Positions 5,759 through 12,384 of a stretch of DNA of 38,770 nucleotides are shown here, piece by piece (within the stretch, counting starts at the first letter, position 1; each line of letters begins with the position of its first letter). The stretch is from the IMG/VR virus record IMGVR_UViG_3300032242_003384, positions 1 through 38,770 of that record, one strand, 5' to 3'. The stretch is from a virus. The position numbers and the translations under genes were made by a program. The notes under the pieces were generated by a model. It was not told the origin of the DNA, did no database searches, and worked only from the letters and a program-made list of their open reading frames with translations.

Positions 5759-6579
5759 TGGCTTCCAAAGAATCAAATCCCCCGGCTTCTCTTTTTTCTG
5801 AAGAAGAGATGGCACTTGAAAAGGTAGGATCTCCAGTTTTCACCGGAGCTTCGACCGGCGACCGGCTAATCTCTCAGCGTCCAGATCTGTACCGGATCAC
5901 GGTGCAGCTTCTTGGTCAGGGTACTGGCATTCGGGAGATTAAACGACTGACTGGCCTGCACCATCGCACGATCGAAGCGGTGATGATCAGAGAGGGAAAT
6001 ACTATTGACACGCATAGAAAGGAACTTGGTGCCCGAGCCTTGAAGGTTGCAGCCATGGGAGTAGAGCGTCTGGAGGAGATCATCGCCGATGGAAATATTA
6101 AGCCAGGTGAGCTATCGATGGCCGTCGGTATCCTTATCGATAAGGGACAGGTCCTCACCGGTGGCGTCACAGCTAGGGTGGAGAAGATAGAGCAAAGTCA
6201 GGTGGCTGCCGGTTTGGAACGGATGCTCGATGAACTGCCGGTGATTGATGCCGAGTGGGAAGATGCTCCTGAGATCAATCTGGTGTCGGGGAATCTCTCT
6301 CCAATAGAGACCCTCCTCAATGCGGATCCGGTCCTACTGGAGGCCCCTGTATGTCAAATCGACCAGGACAAAATTAACATACAAATCCAGACAGCTGATC
6401 CTTTATCAGATGCTCCAGCGCAGATTAACTCTGTATCGTATGAAACTGCTACACCAAAAGCTACGACTGCTGCCAAGAAATCCCCCGAAAAGTCCCCGGC
6501 ATCAAATGGCAAAGTCAAGTCCTCCAAAGGGGGGGGGAGGGGGTCCGCGGCGAAGCCGAAGGTCGAAAATCCCGACTGA
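5758..6579 (+). CDS. HTH protein with long acidic/Lys-rich tail (273 aa)
   Basis: A helix-turn-helix occupies about residues 45-82 (LYRITVQLLGQGTGIREIKR and then LTGLHHRTIEAVMIREG). A helical segment to about 130 follows, then a long low-complexity tail ending in a Lys/Ser/Gly/Pro-rich stretch. The HTH resembles those of transposase-like regulators and some small terminase subunits, but the gene is 6 kb from the large terminase. A G9-A-G5 tract at 6529-6543 near the 3' end is a likely slippage site. Gene regulation or DNA packaging are both possible. Confidence 0.7.
   Translation: MASKESNPPASLFSEEEMALEKVGSPVFTGASTGDRLISQRPDLYRITVQLLGQGTGIREIKRLTGLHHRTIEAVMIREGNTIDTHRKELGARALKVAAMGVERLEEIIADGNIKPGELSMAVGILIDKGQVLTGGVTARVEKIEQSQVAAGLERMLDELPVIDAEWEDAPEINLVSGNLSPIETLLNADPVLLEAPVCQIDQDKINIQIQTADPLSDAPAQINSVSYETATPKATTAAKKSPEKSPASNGKVKSSKGGGRGSAAKPKVENPD
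6529..6543 (+). repeat. Poly-G tract (G9 A G5) in the 3' end of an HTH gene
   Basis: Nine G, one A and five G occur in a row inside the 5758-6579 coding region. A one-base slip would replace the last 17 or so residues and extend the frame up to about 6751, over the start of the next gene. Confidence 0.8.
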
Positions 6580-6641
6580 TTGGTCATATAGAAATTTTAT
6601 TTTAATCGATTGCCTTCATTTCAACAAACCACATCACAACC

Positions 6642-7193
6642 ATGACAATAGAACAAAAAAACTCGTCAAAAAAAGAAGGGGGGACACTTGGTGCTATTTC
6701 CACCTTATTTGGGAAAAAAACAACGCCCACGGATCCCACAACCGCACCTGAATCTGTTTTAGAAAAGCATCAGGAGGAGATTTTAGAAAAAAAGAGCGCC
6801 GCCATGGTAGGCCTCGGCATCACATATTCCGAGGATGCGGCAGCAGAGCGTCTAGGGATTTCAGCGGATGATGTACGGTGGATGCGCAAGGAGCTGCTTA
6901 AGGCTGGGGAGGATTTCACCAGAGAGGGTGGATTCGTTCGGATCGCCGACCGTGGGCTAGGAAAGATTGAGGCCGAGCTTGCGCTAGGGACCACCTTGAT
7001 TTGCACAGGAACAAATTTGAGCAATCCTAATCTAGTCCTGGCGCGATTCCCTGGACAAATGCATACCATGCGCGTCCGCGTGGCTGACAGCTCCTCCTGG
7101 TGCAAAGGAATGCTCCTTCGGGGATGCATATCCACCGAAAACCACACGATATGGATCTGTGAAGTGCGTCCACGTTTTAAGGGGAGGATCTAA
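6642..7193 (+). CDS. Hypothetical protein with HTH-like segment (183 aa)
   Basis: Not recognised. Residues 1-55 are polar and probably disordered. Then a segment SEDAAAERLGISADDVRWMR resembles the start of a MerR/HTH domain. The C-terminal half is beta-rich (RVRVADSSSWCKGMLLRGC) and may be an OB-like or nucleic-acid-binding fold. The leader before the ATG is A/C-rich (6621-6641) with no Shine-Dalgarno. It ends in a TAATG overlap with the replication gene, suggesting a role beside replication. Confidence 0.65.
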   Translation: MTIEQKNSSKKEGGTLGAISTLFGKKTTPTDPTTAPESVLEKHQEEILEKKSAAMVGLGITYSEDAAAERLGISADDVRWMRKELLKAGEDFTREGGFVRIADRGLGKIEAELALGTTLICTGTNLSNPNLVLARFPGQMHTMRVRVADSSSWCKGMLLRGCISTENHTIWICEVRPRFKGRI

Positions 7194-8128
7194 TGCATTT
7201 CTACCGATTTTACATTAACGACTACATGGTTTCTACCCGGCACCTTAGCAACGATGAGGATCTTTGCTACCGCCGACTCCTCGATCTCTACTACACCGAG
7301 GAAGAGCCATTAGCAGATGACAAGCTGATGCTTTCACGAAAGATCCAAATGAAAGCAGATGTTGTTGAGGTGATCTTGAATGAGAAGTTTGAGAAGACAC
7401 CTGAGGGATGGATTAACGGCCGAGCGCTCGCAGAAATCACCGCATATGCACAACTTTGCGAGAAAAAATCCACCGCAGGCAAATCTGGTGGACGACCAAA
7501 ATCGAAGCAAAAGAAAGCGGGTGCTAATCAAAAGCTAACCACCAGCAAAGCTAATGGTTTGATATCAGTAATCAGTAATCAGCTATCAGATCCCCCTGTA
7601 GTCCCCACGGGGGACACATCCATCGCCCTCATCGATGACAATCTTGCCCTGCACCGGGCAAAGATGCTGTTTCGGATGAAGCCATCGACAGCCCTTGATT
7701 CGTCCCAAGAGCGTGCATGGAAAAAAAATAAAGGGGCCGTCGAATCCACCTCTGAGGGAGATTGGTTACTGCTTGAATGGTACTTTGCCCAGGGAGGAGA
7801 GGTTGCAGAGTACCGCCGCCGTGACCTTGCAACCCTGCTCAACAATTGGAACGGAGAGATCCAGAGAGCGACCGAAATTGCAAAAAAGAAAGGGTCGTCC
7901 TTCGGGAAGAAAGAAAAGTTCACCATTGTTGAGTCTTACCCTGCCAACTGGCGAGAGCTCCTGGTCGACCAGTTCCCTGAGAGCTATCCGGACGGCCTTG
8001 CCAGTGCAAATTTCCCGAGTTCATTCGCCCTGCTCCCTCAGTCCGTCCAGGCCGAGATTCGCGAATGCGCAACCTTGGCCGCCGAGATCAGTGACGACAT
8101 CCGGCGCAATGAAAAGGAGGCCGCATGA
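7193..8128 (+). CDS. DUF1376 (YdaU-like) replication initiation protein
   Basis: The N-terminus (about 1-90) is a clear DUF1376 domain: HFYRFYINDYMVSTRHLSND, then a YRRLLDLYY segment, an EEPLADD turn and GWINGRALAEI. This family occurs in phage replication modules beside helicase or helicase-loader genes and is thought to act at origins. A Lys/Ser/Asn-rich linker (about 95-150) follows, encoded by repeat-rich DNA at 7523-7615 that could be the origin. The C-terminal half is unassigned. It overlaps the DnaB gene by 4 nt. Confidence 0.85.
   Translation: MHFYRFYINDYMVSTRHLSNDEDLCYRRLLDLYYTEEEPLADDKLMLSRKIQMKADVVEVILNEKFEKTPEGWINGRALAEITAYAQLCEKKSTAGKSGGRPKSKQKKAGANQKLTTSKANGLISVISNQLSDPPVVPTGDTSIALIDDNLALHRAKMLFRMKPSTALDSSQERAWKKNKGAVESTSEGDWLLLEWYFAQGGEVAEYRRRDLATLLNNWNGEIQRATEIAKKKGSSFGKKEKFTIVESYPANWRELLVDQFPESYPDGLASANFPSSFALLPQSVQAEIRECATLAAEISDDIRRNEKEAA
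7523..7615 (+). other. Candidate replication origin inside the DUF1376 gene
   Basis: Three GCTAA boxes (7523, 7534, 7550) are followed by four contiguous 7-bp repeats of ATCAGNN type (7564-7591). Then comes a C-rich stretch and a perfect hairpin GTCCCC-ACG-GGGGAC (7601-7615). The cluster lies in the linker region of the initiator gene, as the lambda origin lies in O. A 7-bp repeat is not the usual iteron spacing, so this may instead be a simple repeat. Confidence 0.4.
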
Positions 8129-9525
8129 GCAACCTGTTCTCCCTGCCAAATGCCTCTCCTGAATCGGAGAAGATCGTCCTTTCCTGCATGATGCAGGACC
8201 CGGCGAATTACGTCGGGCCTGTCCTCGAGGGCGTTGGCATGGCCTTGGCCGAGGCCTTCCGCGGTGGTGGTCATTTGACCATTTGCGAGGCGATCCTGGA
8301 TCGTCATGCGAACCGCCAAGGTTGCGACATGATTTCGGTGACCCAGCACCTTATCGACAAGCAGCTCCTCGATGCAGCCGGTGGCGCCGCGGCCGTGGCC
8401 GAAATCGCCATGTTTGCTTCTACGACCCACCTCTTTACCGAGCACATGAACGAGGTGCAGCGGAAGGCCGTCCTTATGCGCCTGGTGAAGTCCTGCGACA
8501 CAATTCGTGCCCAGTGCCTGAGCTATGACGACCGTGGCAATCCACAGGAACTGATCGGCATGGCCGAGAGCGAATTCCTTGGCATCCGTGACGTGTACAA
8601 GAAGCAGGGTGACAACCTTGCCCACATCAGCAAGTGCGTCGAGGAATCGCTTGACCAGATTGAGACCATGTACAAGAACCGAGGCAAGGCCGTCCAACCC
8701 GGCTGCATCCCCACCGGATTCAAGGACATGGATCGAATGCTGACAGGGTTCAAGCCCGACCAGTTCATCGTCCTGGGTGCACGTCCTGCCATTGGAAAGA
8801 GCTCTTTGGCGCTTAACATCCTGACCCACGCGGTCAAGGAGGGTTTTAATTGCCTGTTCTTTAGCATGGAGATGAGCCGAACCCAGCAAACCAACCGCAT
8901 GATCTGTGGGGAATCGGGAGTCACCCTGCAGCGGATCAAGGATGGACTGATGAGCAGGCAGGATCTCCAGCGGATCGGCATGGCCGGAGCACGGATCGCC
9001 GAAGGCAACCTTTGGCTTGAGACTACTCCCGCCATCACATTGCACCAACTCCGTTCGGTCGCACGCCGCATGAAGTACCAGGGCAAGCTCGATTTCATCG
9101 TCATCGATTACCTTCAGCTTATGCGCTGCCCCAGCCGTCGTGCCGATGGCAACCGGGCGCTTGAGATTGGAGACATTACCGGAGGGCTCAAACAACTGGC
9201 CATGGAACTCCACATCCCGATCATGGCATTGGCGCAGCTTAACCGTGATGCCGACAAGCGTTCTTTGCCGAAGGCCAGTGACCTTAGGGAAAGCGGAACC
9301 ATCGAGCAGGATGCCGACGTCATCATCCTCATGCATCGAGATAAAGAGGCTCCTGTTGAACCATGCACCATTCTTATTGAGAAACAACGTGACGGAGCCA
9401 CCGGCCCGCTTGAGCTCATGTTCTCCGGAGAGAACACCAAGTTCAGCGACAAGACCGAGGAGATGTATACCAACAATTCCGAGAAATATCAGTCCGGGTA
9501 CTCGGGTGGAAAGAAAGCCGCATGA
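8125..9525 (+). CDS. dnaB: Replicative DNA helicase, DnaB family
   Basis: A 466-residue protein of typical DnaB length. The N-terminal DnaB domain (about 8-115) begins with PNASPESEKIVLSCMM. The RecA-like core has Walker A GARPAIGKSS (218-227), the FFSMEMS segment (H2 region), Walker B FIVIDYLQLM (D327), and the sensor region ALAQLNRDADKR followed by DLRESGTIEQDADVI. It would form the hexameric 5'-3' helicase at the phage fork. The upstream DUF1376 protein may load it or open the origin. The stop overlaps the next ATG. Confidence 0.96.
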   Translation: MSNLFSLPNASPESEKIVLSCMMQDPANYVGPVLEGVGMALAEAFRGGGHLTICEAILDRHANRQGCDMISVTQHLIDKQLLDAAGGAAAVAEIAMFASTTHLFTEHMNEVQRKAVLMRLVKSCDTIRAQCLSYDDRGNPQELIGMAESEFLGIRDVYKKQGDNLAHISKCVEESLDQIETMYKNRGKAVQPGCIPTGFKDMDRMLTGFKPDQFIVLGARPAIGKSSLALNILTHAVKEGFNCLFFSMEMSRTQQTNRMICGESGVTLQRIKDGLMSRQDLQRIGMAGARIAEGNLWLETTPAITLHQLRSVARRMKYQGKLDFIVIDYLQLMRCPSRRADGNRALEIGDITGGLKQLAMELHIPIMALAQLNRDADKRSLPKASDLRESGTIEQDADVIILMHRDKEAPVEPCTILIEKQRDGATGPLELMFSGENTKFSDKTEEMYTNNSEKYQSGYSGGKKAA

Positions 9526-9794
9526 TCATGGAAACCGAGAACCGCAAATTCCACATCAGCAAGATCCTCATGGGTGAACCCTACGTCATCCATCAGCCGG
9601 CCGACATTATGATCCCGGCCACCAATGTCCGGGTCATCGTTGAGAATGGCGGGATGTATCAACGCACGTTCCTTTCCTTTGGCCTGAATGACCAATTGGT
9701 CAGAAATGCCTGGGATCAGGAACATGAAAAATTCCTTAAGGTTGACCCTCATCACTTACATAGCCAAAGCACCCCGTGCTTTCTTCCAACTTAA
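9522..9794 (+). CDS. Hypothetical protein (90 aa)
   Basis: Overlaps the helicase stop by 4 nt (a second in-frame ATG lies 6 nt later). The first 75 residues look like a small mixed fold (FHISKILMGEPYVIHQPADI), with nothing recognised. The last residues are low quality (LHSQSTPCFLPT) and may reflect 3' decay. Confidence 0.58.
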   Translation: MIMETENRKFHISKILMGEPYVIHQPADIMIPATNVRVIVENGGMYQRTFLSFGLNDQLVRNAWDQEHEKFLKVDPHHLHSQSTPCFLPT

Positions 9795-9799
9795 AAATC

Positions 9800-9997
9800 A
9801 TGAAAGAAACCAATCCTAAAATGAATAATAAATACCTTCGCTTTGAAGTAAGTGAAAGCGGGGGTGAGATTAGCCACGGTGATGCCGCCGTAATGAGAGC
9901 CCGCTGCGATGCATGGCTACGCAAGCATGACCCATTCTTTAGAGAACCCGGAAGCTTTAGCTTCGGGTCACTCCAGCAACGAAAGAAAGCCGCCTGA
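9800..9997 (+). CDS. Hypothetical protein (65 aa)
   Basis: A 65-residue hydrophilic protein. The ATG at 9800 is preferred to a GTG at 9776 because it follows the previous stop. Another ATG 21 nt later (MNNKYLRFEVSESGGEI) could be the true start, since that is where the structured part begins. A helical stretch (GDAAVMRARCDAWLRKHD) follows. No family recognised. Confidence 0.52.
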   Translation: MKETNPKMNNKYLRFEVSESGGEISHGDAAVMRARCDAWLRKHDPFFREPGSFSFGSLQQRKKAA

Positions 9998-10000
9998 TTT

Positions 10001-10177
10001 ATGAGCAAACAAATTTACACCGAAGACCAGTTTAATAGGCTTTTGGAAAAACTTCATGAGCTTGTTCAAGCAAATGATGCCTTGCGGATAGAAATAGCCA
10101 TTTTGCGTAACCTTTTGGCGCCGCACTCATTGAAAGATTCGTTTTGTGATCAGCCATTGAATTTTCCAAAAGCATGA
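10001..10177 (+). CDS. Small coiled-coil protein (58 aa)
   Basis: A 58-residue protein, mostly one amphipathic helix with heptad-like Leu/Ile positions (FNRLLEKLHELVQANDALRI). It ends in an ATGA overlap with the next gene. Probably a small oligomer; function unknown. Confidence 0.58.
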   Translation: MSKQIYTEDQFNRLLEKLHELVQANDALRIEIAILRNLLAPHSLKDSFCDQPLNFPKA

Positions 10178-10647
10178 CACGCATCGAAAATCCCGCCCGG
10201 GCCCTGGCCTTATCCATGCTTGAGTTGGCCGTTGAAGATTACGTTACCCTGCGAGAGATTGGGGCCGTTGTCGGAACTGAAATTGACGAAGCTAGGTGGA
10301 ATTACGAAATTAACAAGAACTGGCGTTACCGCCCGTTGGGTTATGCCACCGTGCAAAGTGTCCGCGAGCTGATTGAGTTTTTATCAGGCGAACATTTTGA
10401 ATTGTTATGCGATTACGTTTCGACTGATGCGGCCAGATGGCAAGCTTGGCAATTTAGAAAAAGGATTGGGCTGACCCATAGTGAACCTGGCACCCGGCTG
10501 CTTGGAACGGCTGATTTGTGGTGGACCATGACCCCGAAACATATGCGCGACCGCATGGTCACGGCTCGGACGGGAAAAGATCTTTTGGCAACGGATCGCA
10601 ACATAATCCTCACCTCTGAAGAACCGGATGAAACCATTGCCGCTTAA
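10174..10647 (+). CDS. Hypothetical protein (157 aa)
   Basis: A 157-residue soluble alpha-rich protein with several Trp residues (NYEINKNWRYRPLGYATVQS, and later ARWQAWQFRKRIG). The N-terminal segment YVTLREIGAVVGTEIDEAR could be a degenerate HTH. No family recognised. It overlaps the DUF6378 gene by 20 nt. Confidence 0.62.
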   Translation: MTRIENPARALALSMLELAVEDYVTLREIGAVVGTEIDEARWNYEINKNWRYRPLGYATVQSVRELIEFLSGEHFELLCDYVSTDAARWQAWQFRKRIGLTHSEPGTRLLGTADLWWTMTPKHMRDRMVTARTGKDLLATDRNIILTSEEPDETIAA

Positions 10648-11005
10648 TCAAGAGATGAAAGCCCTGATCCGTGAAGAGTACCGGGGTGAATGCGTCGACC
10701 AGATCCTGCCCGAAAAGCCCGATGCCTTTGTACCGTCCATTCTTGAAGAGGCCATTGAATGCACCTCGGGTGAGCGAAGAAGGGATTACGACCATGCCCT
10801 GCCCAATCATCAAAGAATTGCCAGTTACTGGAATGCCCACCTGAAATCGATTGGGATTGAAGGTGTGCTTAGTCCAGCGGACGTCGCCCTGATGATGATT
10901 CTTCTTAAGGTAGCCCGCCAAGCAAGGACACCTAAGCGGGATAACTTGGTCGATATAGCGGGCTATGCACGCTGCGTCAGCCAGATCGAGCAAATGGAGC
11001 CGTGA
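10628..11005 (+). CDS. DUF6378 domain protein (MazG-like helical fold)
   Basis: The core reads ECTSGERRRDYDHALPNHQR, then IASYW, ADVALMMILLKVARQ and PKRDNLVDIAGYARC. This matches the phage DUF6378 pattern: an RxxDYGHP-like turn, a K-ARQ helix and a DNxVDIAGYA helix. The helices with conserved D/N resemble all-alpha NTP pyrophosphatases, so a nucleotide-pool role is plausible but unproven. The family usually accompanies phage replication genes. Confidence 0.75.
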   Translation: MKPLPLNQEMKALIREEYRGECVDQILPEKPDAFVPSILEEAIECTSGERRRDYDHALPNHQRIASYWNAHLKSIGIEGVLSPADVALMMILLKVARQARTPKRDNLVDIAGYARCVSQIEQMEP

Positions 11006-11042
11006 ACTTTCAAGTCAGCAAAAAAACCAACACCCAACACCC

Positions 11043-11252
11043 ATGACATCTGAAGAGACACGCCAGTACCAGCTCGGGGGAGAGATGATGCGCGAGCGCC
11101 TCATCGCCCTCATCCATCATTACTACGAGACCCTGAAAAAATACCATGGCCGTAACGACGACCGGTGCGCATTGCTTCGGAACATCGTCGAAGACATTCG
11201 GATCGATCAGGCCGAATCATCCGAAAGGGAATCGGAATCAACCCATGAGTGA
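11043..11252 (+). CDS. Hypothetical helical protein (69 aa)
   Basis: Starts at ATG 11043 directly behind an A/C-rich leader (11016-11042) of the type seen at several genes here. The product is a helix-rich, charged 69-residue protein (MRERLIALIHHYYETLKKYH), family unknown. It overlaps the next gene by 8 nt. Confidence 0.6.
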   Translation: MTSEETRQYQLGGEMMRERLIALIHHYYETLKKYHGRNDDRCALLRNIVEDIRIDQAESSERESESTHE

Positions 11253-11535
11253 TCCCAAGCTGCAGGCCGCCTATGCTGCCGCCGAAGAAAAACGCCGCCG
11301 TACTGCCATTGCCAGGGATCGTGACACCATGCCGTTCGATTTTGACCAACCCTTTGACCCGATTGACAACCCGGGAACTTATGCGGAAGACCCGATTTGG
11401 AAACGGTATTGGAAAACAGAGGGCATCCGCTCGGTGAACCCGGACGGCACCATCATTACCGATGCCATGGAACGATTCAGGCAAGCCTTTGAACTTGGAT
11501 ACATGGCCTGCCGAAAAATTGAGAAAAACGCATGA
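11245..11535 (+). CDS. Hypothetical protein (96 aa)
   Basis: Begins MSDPKLQAAYAAAEEKRRRT; the start at 11245 is chosen because it overlaps the preceding stop and gives a natural N-terminus. The C-terminal half (AMERFRQAFELGYMACRKIE) is an amphipathic helix. No family recognised. Confidence 0.6.
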   Translation: MSDPKLQAAYAAAEEKRRRTAIARDRDTMPFDFDQPFDPIDNPGTYAEDPIWKRYWKTEGIRSVNPDGTIITDAMERFRQAFELGYMACRKIEKNA

Positions 11536-11681
11536 GTGGCAAGGGATCATCCCCAAGGAATATGGGACCGAAGTTTCGTGCTAATTGGGATGCCATCTTT
11601 AGGAAACCAAAACTCAGCTCAGCGCGGGTCAAAATCCAAAATACAAATCAACGAACCGTTCCTCCGCATCCCGAGTCATGA
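11532..11681 (+). CDS. Basic microprotein (49 aa)
   Basis: A 49-residue, Lys/Arg/Pro-rich peptide with no predicted secondary structure (MSGKGSSPRNMGPKFRANWD). ATGA overlaps link it to both neighbours, which supports translation. It may bind nucleic acid through charge alone. Confidence 0.48.
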   Translation: MSGKGSSPRNMGPKFRANWDAIFRKPKLSSARVKIQNTNQRTVPPHPES

Positions 11682-12088
11682 ATCATCTCAATATCAAACT
11701 GCCGATTTTTGAAGATCGGTGTCACATCCTTTGGCCGTATACCAAGACGGAGGCGGATGCATGGCTTAAGAAACGAAAATACGATGTCGATCCCCCTGGT
11801 GAAAACTCCTGCCAGGGATTCACTTGTTTTTCTTCAAAGAGGGGAAATGGGGCGGCGATTTTCTTAAAGAAATGGACCGGATCAATCAAAGATATTGGCG
11901 TCCTGGTGCACGAAGCTGTTCATGCGGCCAGTTTTATCCGGTCAGGTCTCGGTGTTGAGGAAACTAACGACACGGCGGAAGTTCTTTGCTATGTGACCGA
12001 TTTCATTACTCAACGTGCCCTTAATCGCATGGGCATAACTCCAATTCACAATCCAACCAACCAAAACAAACCCACCAAAAAACCATGA
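11678..12088 (+). CDS. Zincin-like protein with HExxH motif (136 aa)
   Basis: Residues about 74-86 read IGVLVHEAVHAASFI, containing HEAVH, the Zn-binding motif of metallopeptidase-like proteins. A downstream acidic helix (ETNDTAEVLCYVTDFITQ) offers a Glu third ligand, as in gluzincin-type minimal peptidases. Proteins of this size occur in many phage early regions; targets are unknown. The last 12 residues (NPTNQNKPTKKP) are encoded by the A/C-rich leader of the next gene. Confidence 0.72.
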   Translation: MNHLNIKLPIFEDRCHILWPYTKTEADAWLKKRKYDVDPPGENSCQGFTCFSSKRGNGAAIFLKKWTGSIKDIGVLVHEAVHAASFIRSGLGVEETNDTAEVLCYVTDFITQRALNRMGITPIHNPTNQNKPTKKP

Positions 12089-12384
12089 CACCAACCGAGC
12101 AACCCCAGATGGCAACCAAAGGCTCCTTTGTCCTTTTCAAAACAATTAAGCGCGAAGGGGATCACCCGCGCAAACCCCAGTACTCCGGGTCGGTCGAGTT
12201 GCCCGACGGCACCAAATTTGAACTGGCCGGTTGGGTCAACGAAGGAAAACCCGGTTCCAAAATCGAAGGCCAAAAATACATCAAGGGCGAAGTCAAGGAG
12301 CCATGGGTTCCCCAGCAGAAGGTCGAAGCTCCTGTGGTCAAATCACAGGAATCCGATCACGGCACCGACGACATCCCCTGGTAA
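12085..12384 (+). CDS. Small OB-like protein with SSB-type C-terminal tip (99 aa)
   Basis: The first 75 residues form a compact beta pattern (YSGSVELPDGTKFELAGWVN, then KIEGQKYIKGEV) that resembles DUF736-like or OB-fold small proteins. The C-terminus is a disordered linker ending in DHGTDDIPW, closely like the DDIPF tip of bacterial SSB that recruits repair and replication proteins. It may be the phage single-strand-binding protein or a decoy for SSB partners. An unusually long A/C-rich leader (about 12047-12084) precedes it. It ends immediately before the terminase start. Confidence 0.68.
   Translation: MTPTEQPQMATKGSFVLFKTIKREGDHPRKPQYSGSVELPDGTKFELAGWVNEGKPGSKIEGQKYIKGEVKEPWVPQQKVEAPVVKSQESDHGTDDIPW

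Noticed and set aside
6320-6751. Frame overlapping the 3' half of the HTH gene
   Set aside because: Low-quality Arg/Pro/Lys-rich translation in another frame; kept only as the possible product of slippage at the poly-G tract.
7564-7591. CRISPR-like repeats
   Set aside because: The units are 7 bp and contiguous with no spacers, inside a coding region.
8038-9387. 449-codon open frame on the minus strand opposite the helicase gene
   Set aside because: It is an antisense shadow caused by the codon bias of dnaB; the product has no domain logic and the opposite strand encodes a clear DnaB.
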